Shown here piece by piece: positions 16,373 to 23,322 of a stretch of 64,000 bases of DNA. The notes beneath the pieces were generated by a model. It did not search any database. It worked only from the letters and a program-made list of their open reading frames with translations, and was not told where the DNA came from. Source of the DNA: Streptomyces longhuiensis (GTDB lineage: Bacteria > Actinomycetota > Actinomycetes > Streptomycetales > Streptomycetaceae); contig NZ_CP085173.1 in NCBI RefSeq assembly GCF_020616555.1, positions 8,448,001-8,512,000 on the forward strand, given 5' to 3'. The first letter of the stretch is position 1; every line of letters starts with the position of its first letter. A program made the translations under genes and the position numbers.

Positions 16373-17518
16373 TCAGGCCGTGGTCAGCGTCAGGCCGTAC
16401 CGGTTGAGGATCTCGTTGATCGGCTGGTACCAGGTCTCACCGCCGCCGGAGCAGTCGCCCCAGCCGCCCGAGGTGACACCCTGGGCCTGGTCGCCGCTGA
16501 TGAACGAGCCGCCCGAGTCGCCCGGTTCGGCGCACACGTTCGTCTTGGTCATCTCGTGCACCGCGCCCTGGCTGTAGTTCACGGTCTCGTTCTTGGCCAG
16601 CACATTGCCGCAGTGCCAGTGAGAGGTGGAACCCGAACGGCAGATGGACGCGCCGATCGGCGCCTCCGCCGAGCCGCGCACCAGCTGGTCCGGGACGGTG
16701 CCCCAGCCGAGGACCACGGGGACGGTCCACCAGCCGCTGCCGACGTTGACCCAGGCGTAGTCGTTGTCCGGGAACGACGACCCCTGGAAGTTGCCGATGT
16801 ACGAGCCGTCCCAGCCGTTCACGGCGGCGCCGGCGCCGCTGCAGTGACCGGCCGTGACGAATCCGCCGTTCACCGAGAAGCCGATCGAGCAGCGGACGTT
16901 GCCCGTGTAGTAGGGGTCCCCTCCGACCGTGCCGGCGGCGAGGGTGCGGGGCGCGTGGGCCGTCTTCTCCACGGTGACGGGGCCGGCCTCGCGGGCCTGC
17001 GCGAGGAAGTGCTTGACATCGTTGTCGCCCTGCCGTCCGGCCAGGGTCTCGATCACGATCCGGTTGGACGCCGGATCGACGTGCCAACTTGCCACGCCCT
17101 TGGGTGCCTTGAGGGCGTCGATGTGTTCCTTGGCCGCGTCGAGCTGCTTGGCGCTGTACTTCACCAGCTTGGCATCGGCGCCCGTCGACCGGACGGCCGC
17201 GGCCTTGTTCCGGTCGGTGACGGCCACGGTCAGGCGGCCGCTCTCCGGCGTGAACCAGGCACCGCCGTAGGAGGATCCAGCGGCTCGCCGCGCCTTTTGC
17301 TCGACCGCCGTGGCCTTCTTCTCCGCGCTCAGCCGAGCCTCGGCCTGGCTCTTGGTGAGGCCGAAGTCGCGCTGCATGGCGGCGAGCATGGACCCGGAGG
17401 CCGGTGCCTTCTCTTCCGCGGGGGTGGTGGCACCGGCCGAGGCCGGTGCGAACCCGGCCGACACTCCGGCGACGAGTAAGGCGGACAGGGCGATGCGCAG
17501 GGGTTTCGTGCGTCTCAT
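16373..17518 (-). CDS. Secreted S1 serine protease (streptogrisin / alpha-lytic type)
   Basis: Preproenzyme of 381 residues. A Sec signal peptide (MRRTKPLRIALSALLVAGVS, then AGFAPASAGA) is followed by an alpha-lytic-protease-type prodomain that assists folding, then a mature chymotrypsin-fold domain from about residue 190. The catalytic triad is His225 in TAGHCS, Asp253 in DNDYAWV and Ser335 in GDSGGS; paired cysteines flank His225 and the specificity loop. Mature size matches streptogrisins. ATG 17518 is chosen for the signal peptide. A perfect CebR-type palindrome lies about 50 bp upstream of the start codon, suggesting unexpected cello-oligosaccharide control. Secretion and activity are well supported; regulation is inference. 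Confidence 0.93.
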   Translation of the reverse strand: MRRTKPLRIALSALLVAGVSAGFAPASAGATTPAEEKAPASGSMLAAMQRDFGLTKSQAEARLSAEKKATAVEQKARRAAGSSYGGAWFTPESGRLTVAVTDRNKAAAVRSTGADAKLVKYSAKQLDAAKEHIDALKAPKGVASWHVDPASNRIVIETLAGRQGDNDVKHFLAQAREAGPVTVEKTAHAPRTLAAGTVGGDPYYTGNVRCSIGFSVNGGFVTAGHCSGAGAAVNGWDGSYIGNFQGSSFPDNDYAWVNVGSGWWTVPVVLGWGTVPDQLVRGSAEAPIGASICRSGSTSHWHCGNVLAKNETVNYSQGAVHEMTKTNVCAEPGDSGGSFISGDQAQGVTSGGWGDCSGGGETWYQPINEILNRYGLTLTTA

Positions 17519-17565
17519 GGGTTGGCCCTTCGTTGTTCCAGCATCGTGGGGGTGGAACAGCAAAG

Positions 17566-17583
17566 CCTGGGAGCGCTCCCAGG
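17566..17583. promoter_or_regulatory. Perfect 18-bp palindrome containing the CebR box TGGGAGCGCTCCCA
   Basis: CCTGGGAGCGCTCCCAGG is perfectly symmetric. Its core TGGGAGCGCTCCCA (17568-17581) is exactly the 14-bp operator recognised by CebR, the LacI-family repressor of cellulose and cello-oligosaccharide genes in Streptomyces. It lies 48 bp upstream of the protease start (17518, minus strand). Nothing intact is encoded to its right until 18351, so the protease is the only nearby target. Confidence 0.75.
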
Positions 17584-17691
17584 AAATGCCCGCTGGGGAG
17601 CCTATCGAAGGATCATGGACAGGTCCATGCCAATGCCTCCGGGAGGTGCCTGGGGTGTGACGCGCACGGTCCCCGGCCCGGTCCGGGTGCC

Positions 17692-17835
17692 TCAGGCCTC
17701 CGTCTCGCGGATCAAGGGCACGGCCGCGCTGGACCGGTCGCCGGGCGGCGGGTCGAGGTGCATCCCGTATCCGGTGAGTACGGCGGCCTGGTGCACCGGC
17801 GCCGGCGCGTGCGTCGCGACAACGGGTTCTGAGAG
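17692..17835 (-). pseudogene. Possible C-terminal gene fragment, family unknown
   Basis: On the minus strand a short open stretch after a stop near 17838 reads like genuine protein (PVVATHAPAPVHQAAVLTGY, then GMHLDPPPGDRSSAAVPLIR, then a stop at 17692-17694). It has no start and no ribosome site, and the sequence to its right is debris. I do not recognise the family. From 17584 to 17691 I see nothing. Confidence 0.25.
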
Positions 17836-17904
17836 TCAACCCCCCGAGATGCGCAGGCAGTTGCGGACCTCCGTAGTGGGAGGTGCGCCGCCATGCGAGC
17901 AGCA

Positions 17905-18218
17905 GGTCTCCGTGGCGTCCGGCGCGCCGAACGGGCGCATGCGGCAGGGAAGTACGTCGTCGGCGCCACCATCGCGCCGTTCAAGAGCGGGTCCGATCGG
18001 GACCCCGCGGCCGAGTCCGTAGGTCGTGAGGCGACGAATTCATCGGGGGAGGCGGCGAGTTCGACGCGATCACCGACTTCGACCGCATCCTGCGCAGTCC
18101 CTACGACCACGAGCGGATCCTCCCGTTCTTCGACGGCGGCGATCACCTGCACCCCAATGACAAGGGCATGAAGGCGATGGCCGACTCGTCCAACATCGCT
18201 TCCCTGAGCGCTTGTTGA
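17905..18218 (+). pseudogene. SGNH/GDSL hydrolase remnant (C-terminal part)
   Basis: Two frames join into the end of an SGNH-type esterase. HAAGKYVVGATIAPFK (ending near 17990) matches the strand-helix unit of these enzymes. After a frame change near 18030, EFDAITDFDRILRS and FFDGGDHLHPNDKGMKAMAD follow to the stop at 18218; DHLHPND carries the catalytic Asp-x-x-His pair. The N-terminal GDS nucleophile block is absent. A dead fragment of what was probably a secreted esterase or carbohydrate deacetylase. Confidence 0.75.
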
Positions 18219-18350
18219 CGGCGGCACCGACTTTTCATCACTGCGCCACGCAGCCGGGTGACGCTGGGCAACTGAAGCGCAGACAATGACGCGGGCATGC
18301 CAGATTCGTTCGCGCGTGTCCCACCCCCCACGGTTCATCAGGAGGACGCA

Positions 18351-19118
18351 GTGAAGAAGAGCTCGCGGATCCGCAGAGCGGCGCTCACCCTCGGCAGCGC
18401 CGTCGCGCTGGTCATCGTTTTCCCGGGCATCGCGCTCGCGGACCCGCCCCCGGCGCTGCCCGCGAACGCGGACGGTCTGGAGCAGACGTTCCAGCCTGCC
18501 TACGACTACGACGGTGACGGCTGCTACCCGACGCCCGCCATCGGCCCGGACGGCACCGTCAACCCGGGCCTCAAACCGTCCGGGGCCGTCAACGGCCAGT
18601 GCCACGACTCCTGGGACCTCGACAACACCAACGGATACGCCCGCTCCAAGTGCAACAACGGCTGGTGCGCCATCATGTACGGCCTGTACTTCGAGAAGGA
18701 CCAGGCGGTCGCGGGCAGCGGCCTCGGCGGGCACCGCAACGACTGGGAGCACGTCGTGGTGTGGGTCCAGAACAACGAGGCCAAGTACGTGTCCACGTCG
18801 GCCCACGGCAACTTCAATGTGTACAGCAGTGACCAGATCCGCTGGGACGGCACCCACCCCAAGGCCGTCTACCACAAGGACGGGCTGGGCACGCACTGCT
18901 TCCGCCCCGCGACCGCCAACGACGAGCCGCCGGAGAACCACCGCCACACCTGGCAGTTCCCGAGCCTCGTCGGCTGGAACGGCTACCCCTCGGGTCTGCG
19001 GGAGAAGCTGAGCCAGGCCGACTTCGGCAGCGCCGTCTTCGGCCTCAAGGACGGCAACTTCAACTACCACCTGGAGAAGGCCGAGCCGACGGGCATACCG
19101 TTCGACCCCAACGCCTGA
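18351..19118 (+). CDS. Secreted NPP1/NLP-family protein (necrosis-inducing-like)
   Basis: A 255-residue secreted protein: Sec signal (KKSSRIRRAALTLGSAVALV, cleavage after ALA near residue 32) and a single NLP domain. NLPs are cytolysins that bind plant sphingolipids, using a Ca2+ site made by a GHRHDWE heptapeptide. Here the heptapeptide is GHRNDWE (His128, Arg129, Asn130, Asp131, Trp132, Glu133), so the second His is Asn while the metal-site Asp and Glu remain. Cysteine pairs are conserved (GDGCYP...NGQCHDSW, SKCNNGWC). The GTG start at 18351 has AGGAGG at optimal distance. Monocistronic with a terminator behind. Activity toward plant cells cannot be assumed. Confidence 0.85.
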   Translation: MKKSSRIRRAALTLGSAVALVIVFPGIALADPPPALPANADGLEQTFQPAYDYDGDGCYPTPAIGPDGTVNPGLKPSGAVNGQCHDSWDLDNTNGYARSKCNNGWCAIMYGLYFEKDQAVAGSGLGGHRNDWEHVVVWVQNNEAKYVSTSAHGNFNVYSSDQIRWDGTHPKAVYHKDGLGTHCFRPATANDEPPENHRHTWQFPSLVGWNGYPSGLREKLSQADFGSAVFGLKDGNFNYHLEKAEPTGIPFDPNA

Positions 19119-19139
19119 GCGGGCAGCCCGAAAAGAGGT

Positions 19140-19176
19140 TGGGCGGGACGCCCGTTGGTTGGTAGCGTCCCGCCCA
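19140..19176 (+). terminator. Hairpin terminator after the NLP gene
   Basis: Perfect 12-bp stem TGGGCGGGACGC / GCGTCCCGCCCA around a 13-nt loop, starting 22 nt after the stop codon of the NLP gene. Confidence 0.7.
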
Positions 19177-19314
19177 GGCCGTGACGTCGTGCGAGGAGGT
19201 GAGACCCATGAACGCTGTATCTGTGGGTGCTCCCCTCTTCGCAACGGCTGGGCGATCGACGTAGGTGTCGCCGGGAGCGCCTCAACCACAAGGCACTCCC
19301 GAAGGGCAACACCT

Positions 19315-20079
19315 ATGACCTCTTTTCAGTTCACCGCGCAGACATCGTCGAACGGTGTCGTGGAGCGCGACTTCACCGTGGGTGAGGTCACCGGCGCCCT
19401 CTGGTCGCCGGCCCCAGGCTCCGACCGCGCGCCTCTCGTCCTGATGGGCCACGGCGGCGGCAACCACAGGAAGTCACCGGCCATGGCCGGCCGGGCCCAG
19501 CGGCTCGTGGCGGGCGGCGGCTTCCACGTCGCCACCATCGACGCACCCGGTCACGGCGGCCGGCCGCGCACCGAGCACGATGAGCGCGAGATCGCCGTGA
19601 TGCAGCAGGCGATGGCGGCGGGCGAACCGGTCGGCCCGATCGTCGAGCGGTACAACGCCCACCTCGCGGAGCGCGCCGTGCCGGAGTGGCGGGCGACCCT
19701 CGACGCGCTCCAGGGGCTCCCGGAGATCGGTACCGACGGGCCGGTCGGCTACTTCGGCCTGAACATGGGCACCGCGATCGGCGTGCCGCTGACGGCGATC
19801 GAACCCAGGATCACCGCCGCGGTCTTCGGTCTCTTCTGGCCCGAGTCGCTGGCCCGGGCGGCGGGGCAGATCACCGTTCCGATCGAGTTCGCGCTCCAGT
19901 GGGACGACGAGCACATTCCACGTGAATCCGGTCTGGCGCTGTTCGACGCCTTCGCCTCGAAGGACAAGACGCTGCACGCCAACGCGGGCCGGCACAAGGA
20001 ACTCCCGAGGTTCGAGGCCGACAGCGCGGTCCACTTCTTCGTCCGGCATCTAGCCGGAGCGGCCACGTCACCGGCGTGA
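19315..20079 (+). CDS. Alpha/beta hydrolase-fold protein with Asn at the nucleophile position
   Basis: A 254-residue cytoplasmic protein with the order of an alpha/beta hydrolase: oxyanion strand PLVLMGHGGGNHRKSP, HVATIDAPGHGG, nucleophile elbow GYFGLNMGTAIG, then ALQWDDEHIPRES for the acid and AGRHKELP with His227. The elbow normally reads GxSxG; here residue 150 is Asn (codon AAC), one transition away from AGC Ser. Unless another residue substitutes, classical esterase chemistry is lost. ATG 19315 is chosen since homology starts there; 19119-19314 contains only a terminator and leader. A 10-bp hairpin follows the gene. Confidence 0.8.
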   Translation: MTSFQFTAQTSSNGVVERDFTVGEVTGALWSPAPGSDRAPLVLMGHGGGNHRKSPAMAGRAQRLVAGGGFHVATIDAPGHGGRPRTEHDEREIAVMQQAMAAGEPVGPIVERYNAHLAERAVPEWRATLDALQGLPEIGTDGPVGYFGLNMGTAIGVPLTAIEPRITAAVFGLFWPESLARAAGQITVPIEFALQWDDEHIPRESGLALFDAFASKDKTLHANAGRHKELPRFEADSAVHFFVRHLAGAATSPA

Positions 20080-20095
20080 CCTGACCCGACCTGAC

Positions 20096-20121
20096 GGCAG
20101 CGGCGTCCGGGCGCCGCTGCC
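20096..20121 (+). terminator. Hairpin terminator after the hydrolase gene
   Basis: GGCAGCGGCG / CGCCGCTGCC, 10-bp perfect stem, 6-nt loop, 16 nt after the stop at 20079. It separates the hydrolase from the antiterminator gene at 20228. Confidence 0.6.
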
Positions 20122-20227
20122 CACCGGTGGGATCACGGGCAGGTGGCGGCTCGCGGCTGAGGGAAGTTACCCTGCGCTGCGGCGCTGATCGGCGGAGATT
20201 GGCCGCCGATCCCATGGGAGGTCATTC

Positions 20228-20794
20228 GTGGACGTGTCACTTCCGGTCCTCCTTGAGGACCACCCCGTCGTCGCCAGCGTCATCGACGACGACGGTCTGC
20301 GCGCCGTCCTGGACTCCGAGTGCAAGGTCGTCTTCCTGCTGTACGGGTCCCTGCTGAACCTCCCCGAGATCGTGCAGCGGCTCAAGGACAGCGGCAAGGT
20401 CGTCCTGGTCAATGTGGACCTGCTCGAAGGGTTCAGCGGCAAGGACATCGTGGTGCAGTACGTGAAGGAGCACACCTCCGCCGACGGGGTGCTCAGCTCC
20501 AAGGCCCACATGGTGCGCGCCGCCCGCGAGGTCGGTCTGTTCGCCGTCCACCGGTTCTTCCTCATCGACTCGAAGTCGTACCGCAATCTCGCGCCGCAGG
20601 TCCGCCAGTCCAAGGCCGACTGCGTCGAGATCCTGCCGGGCTGTATGCCGCGGGTCATCTCGTGGGCCGTCCAGGACATCGAAGTGCCTCTGATCGCGGG
20701 CGGGCTCGTGTGCGACCGAGAGGATGTGTTCGCGGCGCTGAAGGCGGGGGCCGCGGCCATCGCCTCGTCGAATCGCGACGTCTGGGCCATGTAG
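20228..20794 (+). CDS. GlpP/YgcP-family transcription antiterminator
   Basis: A 188-residue TIM-barrel-like RNA-binding protein. In Bacillus, GlpP binds glycerol-3-phosphate and the glpD leader RNA and prevents termination. Family signatures are clear: VFLLYGSLLNLPEIVQRL, VNVDLLEGFSGKDIVVQYV, ADGVLSSK, GLFAVHRFFLIDSKSY, the phosphate-site-like EILPGCMPRVI, IAGGLVCDREDV and the terminal ASSNRDVW. GTG 20228 is used, with GGGAGG upstream. It lies 56 bp before a consensus promoter and a leader with a true intrinsic terminator, which is almost certainly its target. No glp genes are near; the downstream genes match the E. coli ygc set, where the corresponding protein is YgcP. Confidence 0.9.
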   Translation: MDVSLPVLLEDHPVVASVIDDDGLRAVLDSECKVVFLLYGSLLNLPEIVQRLKDSGKVVLVNVDLLEGFSGKDIVVQYVKEHTSADGVLSSKAHMVRAAREVGLFAVHRFFLIDSKSYRNLAPQVRQSKADCVEILPGCMPRVISWAVQDIEVPLIAGGLVCDREDVFAALKAGAAAIASSNRDVWAM

Positions 20795-20850
20795 AGACCC
20801 GGGTCATGCAGACGTCCGGGCCGTCCAAAGGAATGTGGCGCAGGACTCTA

Positions 20851-20880
20851 TTGACACTGCAGATCGGCCCTGCCTAGCAT
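20851..20880 (+). promoter_or_regulatory. Consensus promoter of the antitermination operon
   Basis: TTGACA (20851-20856), 18-bp spacer, TAGCAT (20875-20880). Good vegetative consensus for this genus. Transcription should start near 20887, giving a leader of roughly 160 nt before the permease gene. Confidence 0.6.
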
Positions 20881-20904
20881 GGCGAACGCACCCGGAGCTC
20901 ATTC

Positions 20905-20931
20905 ATGGACGCGGGCGCGACAATCAAATAA
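20905..20931 (+). CDS. Possible 8-residue leader peptide MDAGATIK
   Basis: ATG 20905 has GGAG seven bases upstream and reads eight codons to TAA. It lies at the start of the predicted leader, before the first hairpin. Ribosome loading here could influence leader folding; it may also be chance. Confidence 0.3.
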   Translation: MDAGATIK

Positions 20932-20933
20932 AG

Positions 20934-21013
20934 GTTCCGGCCTCGCGCCGGGACAGTTACTAGAGACCAGAGAACAGTAACCTCCGAACACCGGAGTTTG
21001 CTGTTCTTTTTTT
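20934..21013 (+). promoter_or_regulatory. Antiterminator/terminator leader RNA, likely GlpP-family target
   Basis: Three structures are visible. An 8-bp hairpin pairs GTTCCGGC (20934-20941) with GCCGGGAC (20947-20954). A potential antiterminator pairs GTTACT (20956-20961) with AGTAAC (20976-20981). The terminator (20971-21007) pairs AGAACAG with CTGTTCT, with an inner CTCCG/CGGAG stem, and is followed by a run of seven T to 21013. AGTAAC overlaps the 5' arm and base of the terminator, so the last two structures exclude each other. A U7 tract is rare at this GC content and argues for a real regulated intrinsic terminator. Confidence 0.8.
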
Positions 21014-21047
21014 GTGCCCATTTCCTGTCCACGACGAGGTGGCTGCG

Positions 21048-22358
21048 GTGATCCGGATGAACAAGGCCCAGAAGTGGCTGAGCTTCTTCGCGCTCTCCAT
21101 GACCGGCGGAATCATTTTCCAGGTCGCCTACATCAGGTTCGTGTACCTCGAACCTACCTATACGGCGCTGAATCTCAGCTCGCAGCAGTACGGAAACATC
21201 ATCTCGGCATTCGGTGCCGTGGCCATCGTCATGTATTTCTTCGGCGGCTGGTTCTCCGACAAGTTCTCGCCGAAACTCCTCATCGTGATTTCGCTCGCCG
21301 GAATGGGAATCGCCGACCTCTATCTCGCCACCGTTCCCGGATTCTGGGGAATCGTGGCGGCGCACATCCTGATGGCCGTCGTCGGCATGGGGCTGTACTG
21401 GTCGGCGCTGGTGAAGTCGATCAGCATGCTCGGCGACTCCGACGAGCAGGGCCGGCTCTTCGGCTTCCTCGAAGGCACCCGCGGCATCGTCTCGACGGCC
21501 ATCGGCTTCATCGGCACCGCGATCGTCTCCGCCTCCGTCGTGCCCGCGCACGGCGTCCTCACGCTGATCCGGATCTACGGCGTGCTGAGCTTCGTGTTCG
21601 CCGCCGTCGTGTTGCTCGTCGTACGCGAGGACAGGACGAGGCTCGCCGGGCTCGGCTCGGCGGCCGTCACCCTCAAGCAGCTCCTTGCGGCGGCCCGCAA
21701 CCGGTACACCTGGCTCATCGGCGGCACCGCCATGCTGATGTACTGCTTCTACACGACCCTCGGCTACTTCTCGCCGCTGCTCCAGGACAACTACGGCGTC
21801 TCCGCCTCCATGATCGCCGTCATCGGCGTCGTGCGGTCCTACGTCTTCCAGTTCGTCGCCGGACCCGCGGGCGGCGTCGTCGTGGACAAGGTGACGCGCT
21901 CCTCCGCGGTGTTCCTGCGCTGGATGTTCGCCGGCGGCGCCGTGCTCGCCGCGCTCTTCCTCGTACTGCCGCGCACCGCCTCGCTGGCCTGGCTCGCGCT
22001 GGTCATGATGTTCGTCCTGTGCGCACTGGTCTTCGCCTCGCGCGGCGTCTACTGGTCCACGGTCGGCGAGGTGGAGATACCTGAGCAGGAGCGCGGGGGC
22101 GTCATCGGGCTCGCGTCCGGCCTCGCGTATCTGCCGGACGCGTTCCTGCCGTCCCTGTGCGCCTGGTGGATCGGTGACTCCTCGGCGAGCCCGAAGGTGC
22201 CCGAACAGGGCGGCGGCTACAGCGCGCTGTTCGTCTTCCTGCTCGTGGCCGCACTGCTCGGCCTGGTGATGACGACACTCACCGCCCGCACGCGCCGGCG
22301 TGAACTGGCCGCCCGCCACACGGCCCCTGTCGTCGAACGCGTCCTGGCAGGGGTGTGA
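21048..22358 (+). CDS. MFS permease (YqcE/YihN-like)
   Basis: Inner-membrane transporter of 436 residues with about 12 helices. The first half shows FFGGWFSDKFSPKLLIVIS, the MFS loop-2/3 signature after helix 2, and the second half shows a matching GPAGGVVVDKVTR. LSSQQYGNIISAFGAVAIVM and GLYWSALVKSISMLGDSDEQGR resemble the E. coli YqcE/YihN permeases. GTG 21048 is chosen because GAGG lies 8 bases upstream; ATG 21057 is the alternative. First gene after the leader terminator, so it should be expressed only when termination is relieved. Substrate unknown, presumably the compound handled by the next three enzymes. Confidence 0.85.
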   Translation: MIRMNKAQKWLSFFALSMTGGIIFQVAYIRFVYLEPTYTALNLSSQQYGNIISAFGAVAIVMYFFGGWFSDKFSPKLLIVISLAGMGIADLYLATVPGFWGIVAAHILMAVVGMGLYWSALVKSISMLGDSDEQGRLFGFLEGTRGIVSTAIGFIGTAIVSASVVPAHGVLTLIRIYGVLSFVFAAVVLLVVREDRTRLAGLGSAAVTLKQLLAAARNRYTWLIGGTAMLMYCFYTTLGYFSPLLQDNYGVSASMIAVIGVVRSYVFQFVAGPAGGVVVDKVTRSSAVFLRWMFAGGAVLAALFLVLPRTASLAWLALVMMFVLCALVFASRGVYWSTVGEVEIPEQERGGVIGLASGLAYLPDAFLPSLCAWWIGDSSASPKVPEQGGGYSALFVFLLVAALLGLVMTTLTARTRRRELAARHTAPVVERVLAGV

Positions 22359-22414
22359 TCGCCGGGTCCTTCGGCTCGCCGCCCCGAGCGCGTAGAACGT
22401 ATCCATACAGAGAT

Positions 22415-22433
22415 TTACAAAGACTTACAAAGA
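22415..22433 (+). repeat. A-rich spacer with direct repeat TTACAAAGA x2
   Basis: TTACAAAGA at 22415 and 22425, period 10 bp, within an unusually A-rich stretch (about 22395-22460) between the permease stop and the SDR start. The stretch looks unstructured in RNA and may help ribosome loading or mark RNA processing. Confidence 0.4.
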
Positions 22434-22475
22434 TCAAAAAGAGTCACGAAGAGCAAGAAGATCGGCAGGCATCAC

Positions 22476-23252
22476 ATGGACATCACGGACTTCTCCCGGG
22501 ACTTCTTCTCCCTCGACGGGAAGAACGCGATCGTCACCGGCGGCAACACCGGCCTCGGTCAGGCGTTCTCCCTCGCCCTCGCCAAGGCGGGCGCCGACGT
22601 CCTCGTCCCGGCGCTCGCCGACGACGGCGGCGAGACGCGCAAGCTGATCGAGGCCGAGGGCCGGCGCATGGAGTTCCTCGAGGCCGACATCACCGGGGCG
22701 GGCGTGCCCCGGCAGGTCGTCGAGCACTGTGCGGACACTCTCGGGTCGGTCGACATCCTGGTGAACTCCGCGGGCATCTGCAATCTCGCCTCCGTCGAGG
22801 AGTTCGACCGCCGCGCGTGGGACCCGATGCTGGCCGTGAACCTCACCGCGCCCTTCGAACTCGCCCACGAGGCAACGAAGTTCATGATCCCGCAGCGCTC
22901 CGGGAAGATCATCAACATCGCCTCCCTGTTCTCCTTCCTGGGCGGCCAGATGTCTCCCGCGTACGCCGCCACCAAGCATGGCATCGCCGGCTTCACCAAG
23001 GCGTACTGCGACGAACTCGCCCAGCACAACATCCAGGTCAACGCGATCGCCCCGGGCTACTTCGCCACCAGGATCACCGAGGCCACGCGCGCCGACCCGC
23101 AGACCAACCAGCGCGTCCTCGACCACATCCCGGCCGGCCGCTGGGGCGATGTCGCCGACCTCATGGGCGCCACCGTCTTCCTCGCCAGCCGCGCCGCCGA
23201 CTACGTCAACGGCCATGTCCTGACCGTCGACGGCGGCTATCTCGTCCGCTGA
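22476..23252 (+). CDS. Short-chain dehydrogenase/reductase (YgcW/gluconate-5-dehydrogenase-like)
   Basis: Cytoplasmic NAD(P)-dependent SDR of 258 residues. Cofactor motif TGGNTGLGQAF (about residue 19), NSAG (about 91), catalytic Ser in NIASLFSF and the YAATK dyad (Tyr-x-x-x-Lys, about 157) are all present; it ends with the usual ADYVNGHVLTVDGGY. The N-terminus FSRDFFSLDGKNAIVTGG resembles the gluconate/ketogluconate branch. Second gene of the antitermination operon, placed between permease and FAD oxidase as expected for a polyol or sugar-acid oxidation step. Confidence 0.9.
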   Translation: MDITDFSRDFFSLDGKNAIVTGGNTGLGQAFSLALAKAGADVLVPALADDGGETRKLIEAEGRRMEFLEADITGAGVPRQVVEHCADTLGSVDILVNSAGICNLASVEEFDRRAWDPMLAVNLTAPFELAHEATKFMIPQRSGKIINIASLFSFLGGQMSPAYAATKHGIAGFTKAYCDELAQHNIQVNAIAPGYFATRITEATRADPQTNQRVLDHIPAGRWGDVADLMGATVFLASRAADYVNGHVLTVDGGYLVR

Positions 23253-23322
23253 CCCCGACCCGACACCCACTTCTCCCTCGCCCCCACACGTACACACCCA
23301 CGTACAAAGAAGGTTGATCCAC

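Noticed and set aside
19119..19314. Short ORFs ahead of the alpha/beta hydrolase
   Set aside because: The frames are short and stop quickly; apart from a terminator hairpin I found no supported gene.
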